Positions 50,381 to 60,988 of a stretch of 64,000 nt of DNA are shown here, one piece after another. Position 1 is the first letter of the stretch, and each line of letters opens with the position of its first letter. Position numbers and translations under genes: made by a program. Below the pieces are notes generated by a model that worked only from the letters and a program-made list of their open reading frames with translations, was not told the origin of the DNA and ran no database searches. The DNA is from CAXQUZ01 sp942491145 (lineage in GTDB: Bacteria; Myxococcota_A; UBA796; UBA2385): positions 1 through 64,000 of the forward strand of contig CALOBC010000040.1 in assembly GCA_942491145.1 (NCBI GenBank). The letters are read 5' to 3'.

Positions 50381-50719
50381 TCAGGGCGCCGGAGCGCCCG
50401 CCACCAGCGCGAGGACCAGCCCGGGGCTGCGGCGCACCTCCAACACCGTGGTGGTGCCTGTTCCCGCGATGGGTGTCGACAGGGGCACGAGGCTTGGGTG
50501 GTCCAGGCCCAGTCCCAGGACCGGGGGGTGGGGCCGTGGCCAGAGCACCACCACCAGTGCGGCGGCAGCAGCCAGCAGAGGGGCGGCGACCCAAGTCCGT
50601 CGGCGCCGGCGCGCTTGGTGCTGAAGCTGGGCGTGCAGGCGGTCGAGCCCGCCAGGGGCCGGGACGACTGGGGCGAACAGCGACGGCGGCAGGTCGGCAT
50701 GGGGATCGGGTGGGGTCAT
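50381..50719 (-). CDS. Putative membrane anti-sigma factor
   Basis: A 112-residue protein. A cytoplasmic Arg-rich segment (HQARRRRR) precedes a single helix (VAAPLLAAAAALVVVLW) and an exported tail. The start overlaps the sigma-factor stop as ATGA. The gene order makes it the likely anti-sigma factor, though no zinc anti-sigma motif is present. Confidence 0.6.
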   Translation of the reverse strand: MTPPDPHADLPPSLFAPVVPAPGGLDRLHAQLQHQARRRRRTWVAAPLLAAAAALVVVLWPRPHPPVLGLGLDHPSLVPLSTPIAGTGTTTVLEVRRSPGLVLALVAGAPAP

Positions 50720-51189
50720 TGGAGCTCCGTGCGGAGACGCTTGAGGGCCGCGTTGCGGCGGGAGCCGACCGTGCCGATGGGGATGTCGACAATGGCGGCC
50801 ACTTCGGCGTAGCTGAGCCCGGCGACCTCGCACAACATCACCACAGTCCGCAGGCGCTCGGGCAGCGCGTCCACAGCCCTGCGCACGGCGGGGGCGTCGT
50901 GAAAGTCCGGCGGGCCGGCAGGCTCCACGTCGAGGCCCACCCAGGACAGCACTGCGCGGCGCCGGCGCCGGTTGGACGCGAGGTTGAGGGCGATGCGCCA
51001 GACCAGCGCGTCGACCCGGTCCATGTCCACGCGGTCCCGCATGCCCCAGAGCCGGACAAAGGCCTCCTGCACGACATCTTGGGCGTCCTCGGTGTTCCAG
51101 AGCCAGCGGCGCACCACGCCGACCATCGGGGCTTCGAGCCGGCGGAAGAGCTGGTCGAGGGCGAGACGGTCCAGCTCATGGGCGGCCAC
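50716..51189 (-). CDS. ECF sigma factor
   Basis: A 157-residue sigma-70-family protein with region 2 (EDAQDVVQEAFVRLW) and region 4 (LPERLRTVVMLCEVAGLSYAEVAAI then GTVGSRRNAALKRLR). It sits between an exported lipoprotein gene, which it overlaps by 14 nt, and a putative anti-sigma gene, suggesting an envelope-stress circuit. Confidence 0.9.
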   Translation of the reverse strand: MAAHELDRLALDQLFRRLEAPMVGVVRRWLWNTEDAQDVVQEAFVRLWGMRDRVDMDRVDALVWRIALNLASNRRRRRAVLSWVGLDVEPAGPPDFHDAPAVRRAVDALPERLRTVVMLCEVAGLSYAEVAAIVDIPIGTVGSRRNAALKRLRTELQ

Positions 51190-51904
51190 TGACGCCTTCG
51201 ATGGTGGGACGGACGATGTAGTAGAGCATCAAGGGGCCGGTGGACCCCGTGGGGGCGTCCGCTTGCCAGGCGCTGGGGTCCACGCCGGTCTCGCCGAGCA
51301 CCAGGATCTGTCCCGGCTGGAGCTGCACCCGGGTCTCGATCTTGCCGCCGCCGCGTGGCTGAAGGTTGAGGTCGGCCACCACCACGTCTCCGCGGACCGA
51401 GACGGTCTGCTCCATCTTGAGCCGCAGGCCCTCGGCTTCGGCATGCTCCCCGCTCTCGCCGCGGATGCTGAGGGCTTCGACGAGGGTGAAGGCCATGGGG
51501 GTCTGGGCCTGGACCAGCTCGGTGAGGGTGTCGGTGAGCGGGTGCAGTGAGCGGGGGATGGACGTGTCTTCGGCAGGGACGCCGAACACGAGCCACACGT
51601 CCATCTTCACCCGTGGGGTGGGGTTGAGGTTCGCGGCAGCGAGCTGGCTGAGCATGGGCCCCACGCCCGCTTGCACGCTCGCGTCGGCGACCACCACCAC
51701 CCGTCCGTCGGGCCCGAGCCGGGCCCGGCCGCCGGCGGTGTTGGGAATGACCGCGTTGAGCAGGGCGACGGCCTCTTGGGCGGAGTCGGGCGGGACGTCG
51801 TAGGTCCGCAGCTCCATCGCTGGTGGGGGGGCAGGGACCGCCGGCGTGGTGGGGAGGGTGCAGCCGATGGCGAGGAGCAGGGGGAGCAGGGTGCGGGTGG
51901 GCAT
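51176..51904 (-). CDS. Lipoprotein with secretin-like C-terminal sequence
   Basis: A 242-residue lipoprotein (A-I-G-C). An N0/N1-like region (MELRTYDVPPDSAQEAVALLNAVIP) precedes a beta-rich part (VQLQPGQILVLGETGVD) that resembles the end of a secretin domain. It is first in the operon with the ECF sigma factor, so it may sense or depend on envelope state. The ATG at 51904 was chosen for the signal peptide. Confidence 0.65.
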   Translation of the reverse strand: MPTRTLLPLLLAIGCTLPTTPAVPAPPPAMELRTYDVPPDSAQEAVALLNAVIPNTAGGRARLGPDGRVVVVADASVQAGVGPMLSQLAAANLNPTPRVKMDVWLVFGVPAEDTSIPRSLHPLTDTLTELVQAQTPMAFTLVEALSIRGESGEHAEAEGLRLKMEQTVSVRGDVVVADLNLQPRGGGKIETRVQLQPGQILVLGETGVDPSAWQADAPTGSTGPLMLYYIVRPTIEGVSGRP

Positions 51905-52013
51905 GGTGAGTCTCCGGTGTTCACCGGCCGATACACGCGGGGGCCCGGATCCTTCAGAATGAAGCTGGAGAATTCCCAAGGTGGTGAGGCCGAGCCCGGG
52001 CCCGGCCCGACGC

Positions 52014-53615
52014 TCAGTCGCCGTAGCTGATGGTCATGTCTTCGGTGGCGCTGGTGGCGCCGGTCTCGAAGTAGCCGTTGTCGTCGCCGCCGCCCGAGGC
52101 CACCGCTTCGCCGGACTCGTTGACGGCGCCGTCCACATCCGCGTCCACGTAGGTCCAGAGGTAGATGCCGGCGTTCGCGGGCACCACGAGGTTGTAGGGC
52201 AGCGCGGACTGGCCCTGCACGTCGGTCCACACCCACTCGTGGTGGTCATAGGCGTCCGAGGCGAAGCTGGCCGTGGTCACGCTGGTGGTGGGCCGGTACT
52301 TCAGGGCGGTCACGTAGACGCTGGAGCCGACGGGGAGATCGTCGAAGGTGCCGTCCTGCACGGTGATGTCGCCGCTGATGTTCACGAACGGGACGATGGC
52401 CAAGCCGCCGCCTGAGTCGGGGTCGGGGGTGTCGAAGCCGGTGCCGCCGCCGCCGCCTCCTGCCTCAGCGCCGTCCAGCGGGATCTCCACGTCCAGCCCG
52501 AGCAGGTCGGCCGTGCCGATCGAGATGGGGTTGCCCTCGGTGCCGGGGCTGCTGACGTGGGCGCCCCACTCGTCGGCGGGGTCGACCAAGCCGTTGTTGT
52601 TGTTGTCCGAGACCCCGAGCAAGACCATTTGGCCCAGGTCGGGGCAGACTTCCATGCTGTAGGCTCCGACCGCGCCGAGGCCGTCGGAGGTCGGCGCGGA
52701 TGTGAAGGGCACCGACGCGACGGCGCTGAACCGGTCGAGGTCGTACAGGAGCACCCAACCGGCCGTGACCGTCGGGTCGTCGAGGGTGACCGGTCCTTCG
52801 ATGACGAGGTTGCAGTCCTCGCCCCCGTCGCTCCCCGAGCCGCCGTCACTGCCCGAGCCGCCGTCACTGCCCGAGCCGCCGTCACTGCCGGAGCCGCCTG
52901 AGCCGCCGGAGCCGCCGTCCCCGCCGGAGCCGGAGCCTCCTGAGCCGCCGTCCCCGCCCGAGCCCCCGCTGGTCTCGTCCGTGAACGGCACGAGAATCTC
53001 GATGTTCACGTCATTGAGCTCGGATCCGTTGGTGATGGACAGGGGCGCCGGGTGGACCCCGGTGGGCTCCCACGACTCGATGAAGCCGTCCGAGTCCAGA
53101 TCGAGCACGGCGAAGGCATAGACGTCGGTCTCCGCGAACATCGCGACGCTGATCTCGTAGGCGTCGCCGCCGACTGTGGGCGCCGCCACCGTGGTGTCGC
53201 CTCGGTAGGCGTAGCCGCCGTCGTCGAGGGGCTCCGCGACCCCGACGTAGATGCTGCCCCAGGGAAAGGTCCCGCCGGTGGCCTCGGCGAGGTCCATGGC
53301 CACACGTGAGCCGTCGGGCAACACCCCGTAGATCGCGACCTGGACCTGTCCGCGCACCGTCGCAAAGACGGTCGGCTCGGGCTCCGGCTCTTCGCCACCA
53401 TCGGATCCGTCGGCGCCGTCCCCACCGTCAGCTCCGCCGTCCGTGCCGGGGTCGGTCCCGTCCGCGCCGTCCACCCCACCCCCGTCTCCGCCCACACTGA
53501 GCCCGCCCGTGTCGGCGGTGCTGGGCTTGGCCGCGTAGTTGTTGGGCCCGCAGGCCATCAGCGCACAAGGCCACAGGCCCCACAGAACAAAGGAAGGGCA
53601 TCGGCGCGGGGACAT
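52014..53615 (-). CDS. Gly/Ser/Asp-rich lipoprotein
   Basis: A 533-residue lipoprotein (lipobox L-M-A-C) with two low-complexity linkers, a GDG linker near residues 45-75 and a GSDGGSG linker near 215-275. They separate three beta-rich modules that contain calcium-like loops (DLDSDGFIES, DNNNNGLVDPADEWG, DADVDGAVNESGE). Probably extracellular. Function unknown. Confidence 0.7.
   Translation of the reverse strand: MSPRRCPSFVLWGLWPCALMACGPNNYAAKPSTADTGGLSVGGDGGGVDGADGTDPGTDGGADGGDGADGSDGGEEPEPEPTVFATVRGQVQVAIYGVLPDGSRVAMDLAEATGGTFPWGSIYVGVAEPLDDGGYAYRGDTTVAAPTVGGDAYEISVAMFAETDVYAFAVLDLDSDGFIESWEPTGVHPAPLSITNGSELNDVNIEILVPFTDETSGGSGGDGGSGGSGSGGDGGSGGSGGSGSDGGSGSDGGSGSDGGSGSDGGEDCNLVIEGPVTLDDPTVTAGWVLLYDLDRFSAVASVPFTSAPTSDGLGAVGAYSMEVCPDLGQMVLLGVSDNNNNGLVDPADEWGAHVSSPGTEGNPISIGTADLLGLDVEIPLDGAEAGGGGGGTGFDTPDPDSGGGLAIVPFVNISGDITVQDGTFDDLPVGSSVYVTALKYRPTTSVTTASFASDAYDHHEWVWTDVQGQSALPYNLVVPANAGIYLWTYVDADVDGAVNESGEAVASGGGDDNGYFETGATSATEDMTISYGD
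52830..52975. repeat. Gly/Ser/Asp coding repeat
   Basis: About 145 bp of short GCCGCC/TCACTGCCCGAG units encoding the GSDGGSG linker. Prone to slippage. Confidence 0.75.
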
Positions 53616-53776
53616 CGGGGCTCCAGGTCGGGGCGGGCCGCCGGCTACCCCGTCATGACGCGACTATACAGCAGTGTCGGGCGGGCGGCACCCCATTGTG
53701 TTCCCATCGCCAGCCCGCGTGGTCCGGGGCGGGTGGGCTCGCCACGCCCGGGGGAGCCCTCACCCCTTGGATGGGC

Positions 53777-54478
53777 TCAGGCCGACTTGCGGGCGGACTC
53801 CTCCAACACACTGCCCTCTCGGATGATGAGCCCCTCGCGCTGGGTCTCGAGCACGCCCTGGCGCTGCCATCGCGTCATGATGCGAATGGTGGTCTCGACG
53901 CGACAGCCGACCATGTCGGCGAGGTCGCCGCGGCTGAGCCGCACGGGCAAGAACGTGCCCCGGGAGTCCTTGAGCCCCACCTTGTCGCTGATGCGGGTCA
54001 GCACGCGCGCCAAGCGGTTCTCGACCGGGCCTTGCACCATCTCGTCGATGCGGTGGGCGAAGTTCTCCTGGCGAGCGATGCTCAACCGCATCAGGTTCTG
54101 CGCCAGTGCGGGGTCTTCGCGGACGTGGCGCTGCAGCCGAGTGCTGGACAGGCGCATGCCCTTGCCCGCCTGGAGGGCCACGAGCGAGGCGTTGCGGGTG
54201 GCTGAGGGGAGGACCGCTTCTTCCCCGGCGACGTCGCCCCGAAACAACAGCTCCATGATGACCTCGCGGCCGCCGGGCCACTCCCGAGACAGCTTGGCGG
54301 TGCCGGTGCAGATGGAGATGACGGCGTCCGCTTCGGCGCCCTGGGCCCAGAGCTGCTCGCCCCGCTTGAACCGGAAGGGCTCGCCCAAGCGCATGATGAC
54401 GGAGGTGTCCACGGCCGTCTGGCACGGGCGGTTGCAGGGACAGGCTGGGGTGGCGCGGGGGGCTTGGCTGCGGTTCAT
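53777..54478 (-). CDS. CRP/FNR-family regulator with N-terminal cysteines
   Basis: A 233-residue protein with a cyclic-nucleotide-type sensor domain and the helix-turn-helix SRGDLADMVGCRVETTIRIM. C13, C15 and C19 (CPCNRPC), with C57 further on, could form an FNR-like iron-sulfur site, though the spacing differs from FNR. Relatives (FNR, DNR, NarR) control anaerobic and nitrogen-oxide genes. It is divergent from the NtrC-type regulator. Confidence 0.85.
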   Translation of the reverse strand: MNRSQAPRATPACPCNRPCQTAVDTSVIMRLGEPFRFKRGEQLWAQGAEADAVISICTGTAKLSREWPGGREVIMELLFRGDVAGEEAVLPSATRNASLVALQAGKGMRLSSTRLQRHVREDPALAQNLMRLSIARQENFAHRIDEMVQGPVENRLARVLTRISDKVGLKDSRGTFLPVRLSRGDLADMVGCRVETTIRIMTRWQRQGVLETQREGLIIREGSVLEESARKSA

Positions 54479-54766
54479 GGCATCTCCAGTGCTGGGATGG
54501 ATCATGTTCCTGTGCAAGAGGCGTGCCGATGTGATCTTTGTCAGCCGTTGACGAGGTAGCTCTGCTGGTGCGGTCCAGTCTTTGCACGAGGTGTTTCCGT
54601 CGGTGCCATACACCCCGGTCCGGTGTGTGCTTTGACCCAAGTGTGCGCCGGAACCGGGTGTTGGGGTGGGTGGCCCGCGTCGTTTGTTGTCCGAAGGTTG
54701 CGGTCTCGGCGCGGCTCTGGCAAAAGGGGCCGTGTCCCCCACCTGTGCAGAACGGCGGAGTCTGAG

Positions 54767-56158
<1,392 letters not shown>

Positions 56159-56215
56159 GCCGTGGCCGCTGGGGTCCAGCGCACAGTGGTCAGGGTCGGT
56201 TGCGGTATACGCATT

Positions 56216-57787
56216 CTACCTTATGATGGCTTGAGTGGTGGGCGTGGCTTTCACGCCGTCGGCGGTGGGGAGCACCAGCTCAAAGCGGGCCCCCTCGCCC
56301 GGATTGCTCACCAAGTGCAGCTCACCGCCCATGGCGCGGACGAGCTTGCGGCTGATGGCGAGCCCGAGCCCCGTGCCGCGGGTCTTGGACGTCACGAAAG
56401 GCTCGAAGAGCTGGCCCTGGACTTCGGCCGGGATGCCGGGCCCGGTGTCGGCCACCTCGATGCGGGGACCGGGGCCGACGATGACGGACACGGCGCCGTC
56501 GACCGGCAGATCATGCTCTGTCAGCGCGTCACGGGCGTTCTGGAGAAGGTTGAGCAGCACTTGCTTGAGGTACTGGGTGTCGGCCATGCCCGTGGTCGGC
56601 TCGGTCCGGATGATCTCGGCGGGCACCCCAGACTCTCGGGCGGCGTCCTGCACCACGGTGGCGAGGTCCACGGGCGCAAGCTGGACACGGGCCGGGCGGG
56701 CGTAGCCGAGCAGATCGGTGACCAAGCGGTCGAGGCGGTGCACCTGGACCTGGACCTTGGACAGGATGTTGCGGCGGCGGTCTTCCACTGGAAGGGTGCC
56801 CACAATGACCTGCAGTGTGGCCGAGATGGCCGCGAGGGGATTGCGGATTTCGTGGGCGAGGTGGGCCGCGAGGCTGCCGATGCGCGCGAGGGCTTCGGCG
56901 TGCTGCAGACGCTGCTCGGCTTGGACCACGTCGGTGAGCTCTTCAACATGCAACAGCAGGCGGGCCCGCGCGTGCTCCAGCGGCACCAGCGTGAATCGGA
57001 AGTGGCGCTCGGTCGCCCCGGTGCCCACCACGACGCGGGGAATGGTGATCTCGTGGCCGGTGGCCAGTGCCCGCCCAACGTGGGTCTGGAGGTCGGCCAC
57101 TTCGGTCAAGGCGTCGGGCAGGAAGGCTTGGAAGTGGGCGCCGCGGTCGATCTCGCCACCGAACAGCCGTGCGCTCGGGCGGGTGGCGGACGTGACTCGC
57201 CCTTTGGCATCGAGGCAGAGCACCGTGACCGGCATGTTCTCGATGATGAGGTCTTGCAGCGAGCGCAGCCGGCTCTCTTCGTGGGCTTCGAGATAGGTCG
57301 ACGACATCACCGCCAGCTCGAGATCGGTGATGCGGGAGATGGCGTGGCACGTGGGCCAGATCTCGGCCTCGGGCAGGGAGGCCACGGCGACGTCACAGAT
57401 GTCTTGGCGGATGATGGACATCGACGTGAAGACGTACCGCTCATGCAAGCCCACCCGCACGTGCACTTCACCGATTCGGCGGCGCCGCTGGTAGTACCCC
57501 TCGTCGAAGGGCCCCGTCAGCATCTCGCGGATGAAGCGAATCAAGGACTGCTTGAGGCGCTCGGTCTGGGCGGGGTTCTCGAGCACACTCGCCGCGTTGG
57601 GGAAGCGCTCGATGGTCGCATAGAAGTGGTCGACAATCGCCGTGAGCCGGGGCTCGACGAAGGGCAACAGCGTGTGCAGCCGCGCGAGGTCCTGTTCATC
57701 CAGGCCGACGTAGGACTTCATCTCCTCCCACACATCCAGGGCGGGCGGTGTGCACGTGGCCGACGAAGGGAGCTTCAGCTTGTCCAT
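56216..57787 (-). CDS. Globin-coupled sensor histidine kinase
   Basis: A 523-residue protein. Residues 20-150 form a sensor globin with proximal H109 (GEVHVRV) and B10 Tyr56 (VDHFYATI), as in the oxygen sensor AfGcHK of Anaeromyxobacter. A PAS domain follows, then a HisKA helix (HLAHEIRNPLAA) and the ATPase domain. It probably senses O2 or NO by haem and phosphorylates the adjacent NtrC-type regulator. The ATG at 57787 starts the conserved globin leader. Confidence 0.9.
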   Translation of the reverse strand: MDKLKLPSSATCTPPALDVWEEMKSYVGLDEQDLARLHTLLPFVEPRLTAIVDHFYATIERFPNAASVLENPAQTERLKQSLIRFIREMLTGPFDEGYYQRRRRIGEVHVRVGLHERYVFTSMSIIRQDICDVAVASLPEAEIWPTCHAISRITDLELAVMSSTYLEAHEESRLRSLQDLIIENMPVTVLCLDAKGRVTSATRPSARLFGGEIDRGAHFQAFLPDALTEVADLQTHVGRALATGHEITIPRVVVGTGATERHFRFTLVPLEHARARLLLHVEELTDVVQAEQRLQHAEALARIGSLAAHLAHEIRNPLAAISATLQVIVGTLPVEDRRRNILSKVQVQVHRLDRLVTDLLGYARPARVQLAPVDLATVVQDAARESGVPAEIIRTEPTTGMADTQYLKQVLLNLLQNARDALTEHDLPVDGAVSVIVGPGPRIEVADTGPGIPAEVQGQLFEPFVTSKTRGTGLGLAISRKLVRAMGGELHLVSNPGEGARFELVLPTADGVKATPTTQAIIR

Positions 57788-57828
57788 GTGGGAATTCACC
57801 CGATCGAGTGGGTGAGAGGGCCCGGCGG

Positions 57829-58500
57829 TCAGGGGATGCCGGTCTCGCACGCACAGTGGCGACCTCGCACGAGTAGCACGTCGGCGGTCGCGTCCTGGAG
57901 AACTCGCTGGCACCAGTCTTGGTGAACACAAGTTGGTGAGAAGTCGATAACGACGGAGGACAGGTCATTCTGCACCCTTCCCGCCCCGTCTCGGATCGGC
58001 CCACCGCCTTGGAGACCGGGAAACAGCCGCACATCGGCGCGGCCCTCGGCGCGGCCAATGAGCTGGGCGATGCGGCGGGCTTCCCCACTCACCGGAGAGA
58101 TCCAGGCGGTGGGTCCGTTGCCGGCGGGTACCCCCGGTCGGACCGCGAGCACCGGTACATCCGAGTGGGTCATGATGTGCATGGCCAGACCATTGTTGGC
58201 GATGCCGGTCGCTATGGGACGGCGGGTGCCCATGACGATCCACGCGCAGCTGCGGGCCAGCGCCTCCGCACAGATGGCCGGGCCCGGCCGGGCGAGGGCA
58301 GTGCGCAATCGCACATTCAGGCCCAGATCCCTCAGGGGCTGTCCCACCCGGTGCAGGGCGGCGAGGTAGTCCAGCGGTGGCCGTGCAGTCGACGCGTGAA
58401 AGAGCACCACGTCGTGATCCTGCTCCGTTGCCATGAGTCCGGCCAGCCGGACGGCGGCGCGGGAGGGCTCGGTCGGATCGATGGGCACCAGAATGGTCAT
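57829..58500 (-). CDS. Universal stress protein
   Basis: A 223-residue protein of the UspA type (MTILVPIDPTEPSRAAVRLAGLM, then WIVMGTRRP and VPVLAVRPG). The second half is a diverged Usp domain ending in ADVLLVRGRHC. Usp genes often lie beside FNR-type and kinase genes in anaerobic regulons; here it is 41 nt upstream of the globin-kinase gene. Confidence 0.85.
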   Translation of the reverse strand: MTILVPIDPTEPSRAAVRLAGLMATEQDHDVVLFHASTARPPLDYLAALHRVGQPLRDLGLNVRLRTALARPGPAICAEALARSCAWIVMGTRRPIATGIANNGLAMHIMTHSDVPVLAVRPGVPAGNGPTAWISPVSGEARRIAQLIGRAEGRADVRLFPGLQGGGPIRDGAGRVQNDLSSVVIDFSPTCVHQDWCQRVLQDATADVLLVRGRHCACETGIP

Positions 58501-58545
58501 GGGCAGTCCAGAAGCACGAACCGTGCCAGCCGCAAGTCCCAGGCT

Positions 58546-59421
58546 ATGGTGGCCCTTCCTGTTCTGCTGTCCGGTGTTGTCGCGATGCAAGAAGCTGTTG
58601 TGGGCCGCCTCGCCCCCACCCCCTCGGGCCTGCTCCACCTGGGCAATGTGCTCGCCTTCGGGGCGGCTTGGATGGCTGTGCGCCAAGAGGGAGGCCGCTT
58701 GCTGTTGCGGGTGGAGGACCTCGATCGGGGCCGCGCGCGGGCGGCGGTGGCGACGGCCCAGCGGGAAGACCTCGTGTGGCTGGGCATCGGATGGGACGCC
58801 GAGGTGCCCCCTCAGTCGGTCCGGACGTACGCGGCGGACGGGCTGCCGGTCTACCGGTGTGACTGCACCCGGCGACAGCGGCTGGCCGGTGCGTGCACCT
58901 GCGCCCAGCACAGCGCGGTCGCGGGCCGGACCTGCTTTCGCTGTCCTCGGGTTCTGCGCACCTTCGACGACGAGCTTCAGGGCCCCCAGCAATTCGCGCC
59001 AACGACCGACCCCACGGTGTTCTCGGCGGATGGCACCGCGGCGTATCCCCTGGCTGTGGTGGTGGATGACCACCGCGACGGGGTGACCCAGGTGGTGCGG
59101 GGGGCAGACCTGCTGTCGGCGACGGTGGAGCAGATCTGCATCGCTGAAGCGCTCGGCATCCCCCGGCCCCGCTACCTCCATGTGCCCGTGCTCATCGGCC
59201 GAGACGGCCGCAAGCTGTCCAAGTCCCACGGCAGCACCGAGGTCCGGTCCCTCCACGCATCCGGCTGGACCCCGGACGACATCTGGGCCCTCCTGCTCCC
59301 GCTGTTGGGCCTGCCGCCCGTCCACCTCCATGCGGTGGGCGCCGCGGACTGGGCCGCGCGGAGTGCACCAGCCGGGCCACTCATGGTGGCGCCAGACGGC
59401 CCTCCCGAGAGACCCTGTTGA
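58546..59421 (+). CDS. gluQ: Glutamyl-Q tRNA(Asp) synthetase
   Basis: A 291-residue class I synthetase. The HIGH-like HLGN (31-34) and KLSKS motifs and zinc-binding Cys (CDCTRRQR...CTCAQH) match GluQ, which adds glutamate to queuosine in tRNA(Asp). It lacks the anticodon-binding domain of full glutamyl-tRNA synthetases, as expected. ATG 58585 (second Met) is an alternative start. The stop overlaps the next gene's TTG start. Confidence 0.85.
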   Translation: MVALPVLLSGVVAMQEAVVGRLAPTPSGLLHLGNVLAFGAAWMAVRQEGGRLLLRVEDLDRGRARAAVATAQREDLVWLGIGWDAEVPPQSVRTYAADGLPVYRCDCTRRQRLAGACTCAQHSAVAGRTCFRCPRVLRTFDDELQGPQQFAPTTDPTVFSADGTAAYPLAVVVDDHRDGVTQVVRGADLLSATVEQICIAEALGIPRPRYLHVPVLIGRDGRKLSKSHGSTEVRSLHASGWTPDDIWALLLPLLGLPPVHLHAVGAADWAARSAPAGPLMVAPDGPPERPC

Positions 59422-59771
59422 CACAGCTTCAGGCCCTGGTCGCCACAATCGTGTTGGAGGCGAGTCTGGTGCTCCCTGTGGTCAAGGGCCTGGACTGGGC
59501 GCCCCATGCTCGGTGGGGCCGCCTGTTCATCATCGTGGCCGCCGCGAGCTTGCTGACCCACCCCTTTGCCTGGGGCATCATCACCGGCCTCAAGCCCTGG
59601 GTGGCCAACTTCTGGGTGCGGGCCCTGCCGGTGGAGCTGGCCGTCGCCCTCGCAGAAGGTGCGTTTTACTGTTGGATGGTGCCCCTGCCGAGACGACAGG
59701 GGTTGGCGTTGGGCGTGTTGGCCAATGCATTCAGCTTTGGGTTGGGCGTGGTGTGGGAACGCCTCGGCTGA
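59418..59771 (+). CDS. Small polytopic membrane protein
   Basis: A 117-residue protein with three or four hydrophobic helices, starting with TTG that overlaps the gluQ stop. It ends 7 nt before the convergent MYXO-CTERM gene stop. No family recognised. Confidence 0.6.
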   Translation: MTQLQALVATIVLEASLVLPVVKGLDWAPHARWGRLFIIVAAASLLTHPFAWGIITGLKPWVANFWVRALPVELAVALAEGAFYCWMVPLPRRQGLALGVLANAFSFGLGVVWERLG

Positions 59772-59778
59772 GTGGGGG

Positions 59779-60039
59779 TCAGGGCTCCTGGCGGCGACCG
59801 ACCATCACCAAGCCCACGCCGAGCAGCAAGCTGAGCCCAGAGACCGGCGCGACCACAGTGGCGCATCCCTTGTCATCGTCGTCGCTGTCATCATCTTCGT
59901 CGCCTGCGCTGTCGCTGGCGATGTCGGCCATTGCGGCTTGGGGCCACAGCGCCACTGGGGTGAGGCACAGGCAGAGCAGCAGGGCGCGAGAGAGGCTCAA
60001 GAGGGACTCCGAGTTCGTGGTACGGCGCAACGCTATCAC
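59779..60039 (-). CDS. Small acidic MYXO-CTERM-like surface protein
   Basis: An 86-residue protein. A signal peptide ends near AAMA, followed by an Asp-rich stretch and the tail K-G-C then a hydrophobic helix and R-R (GCATVVAP...VGRRQEP). This Cys-helix-Arg arrangement is the MYXO-CTERM sorting signal processed by myxosortases in myxobacteria. The start is GTG or TTG and has no clear ribosome site. Confidence 0.6.
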   Translation of the reverse strand: MIALRRTTNSESLLSLSRALLLCLCLTPVALWPQAAMADIASDSAGDEDDDSDDDDKGCATVVAPVSGLSLLLGVGLVMVGRRQEP

Positions 60040-60577
60040 ATGCCCAGCGCTTGTTGAGAGTGGCTCGGGAAGGGGGCATCCCGGGTGTGGGCAGCAGCGG
60101 CAGGGCGGCCAGCTCGACAGAGTAGTGGGTGGACTGGCCGAGGGCAGAGGCCGCGGTGATCCCCTGCCAGTCTTGGTTATCGAGGTCACCGGTGAGCAGG
60201 CGCCCAAGCTGGGGCGGCGAGACCCCACGCGTGCCGGCGGGCAGGTCCAGGCCGGGCAACCGGCGCGGCACCAGCCCCGTGGCGAGCACTGCCGACGCGA
60301 GCACACCGCTGCCCGGCGCAGCCCAGGCCGTGCTGCGCTCACGACGGGAAGGTGAGAGGGTTGCCCAGTGCACAACGCCCACAATGTTGTGTTGAAAGGC
60401 CAACACCGCAGTGGTTGCCCGGGGGGTCCAGGTCAGGCCCCAAGCGATGGGGCCCACCAGCAGCACGGCCCCCGCAATCGTGCGGGACGACCGGCGAACC
60501 AGCACAAGCCCCAACCCAGCGAACGCAACCAGAAACAAACCGTCGACCAGCCATGCGCCTTGCCACTCCGATGCCAC
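59891..60577 (-). CDS. Membrane protein fragment or second cistron
   Basis: A 228-residue frame starting at GTG 60577. Its first 110 residues hold helices (DGLFLVAFAGLGLVLV, IAGAVLLVGPIAWGL) and AFQHNIVGVVHW. The last 75 residues are low-complexity and antisense-like, and overlap the MYXO-CTERM gene by 149 nt. It is in the same frame as the 60617-60988 gene, separated by two stops, so the two may be parts of one gene. Confidence 0.45.
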   Translation of the reverse strand: MASEWQGAWLVDGLFLVAFAGLGLVLVRRSSRTIAGAVLLVGPIAWGLTWTPRATTAVLAFQHNIVGVVHWATLSPSRRERSTAWAAPGSGVLASAVLATGLVPRRLPGLDLPAGTRGVSPPQLGRLLTGDLDNQDWQGITAASALGQSTHYSVELAALPLLPTPGMPPSRATLNKRWACDSVAPYHELGVPLEPLSRPAALPVPHPSGAVAPSRNGRHRQRQRRRRR

Positions 60578-60616
60578 CCGACCTCAGCCATGGCCCAGTT
60601 CCGGCGCCCGCACGAC

Positions 60617-60988
60617 TCACCAGAGGCTGTGGGCGAGCACCAAGCCGCCGAGGGGCGGCCAGACGTGCCGTGCGGATGGGCCATCGTCGCCGGGAACCCC
60701 GTGGTGGATGTAGCGCAGAGAGCTGACCAGGTGGGCATACCCGAGCACCAGGGGGCCGAGCAGCAGCTGCCACACGGGCACGGTGGTGCTGAATGCGATG
60801 GCCTGCGCTTCCAACACGAGGACGAGCACCAGCAAGCGCCCGGCCCGATCGAGGAACAGCTGAAGGAAGACCGGGGCCCGCATCATCCCGCGCAGCAGGC
60901 GTGCGCTGAGCCCGTCGAGACTGCGGGCGAAAGTCCAGAGGAGGACAGGTAAGGGTTCAACCTTGGGACTTGGCGTGACTGCGAGCAA
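60617..60988 (-). CDS. Membrane protein, possibly N-terminal part of a split gene
   Basis: A 123-residue frame with helices and GPLVLGYAHLVSSLRYIHHG, ending at a TGA; 13 codons later in the same frame a second protein begins. Either two coupled genes or one interrupted gene. The TTTTCTTTA patch at about 61050 may hold the promoter. Confidence 0.5.
   Translation of the reverse strand: MLAVTPSPKVEPLPVLLWTFARSLDGLSARLLRGMMRAPVFLQLFLDRAGRLLVLVLVLEAQAIAFSTTVPVWQLLLGPLVLGYAHLVSSLRYIHHGVPGDDGPSARHVWPPLGGLVLAHSLW

Noticed and set aside
54520..54560. FNR-like box before the CRP/FNR gene
   Set aside because: TTGTCAGCCGTTGACG is only loosely like TTGAT-N4-ATCAA.
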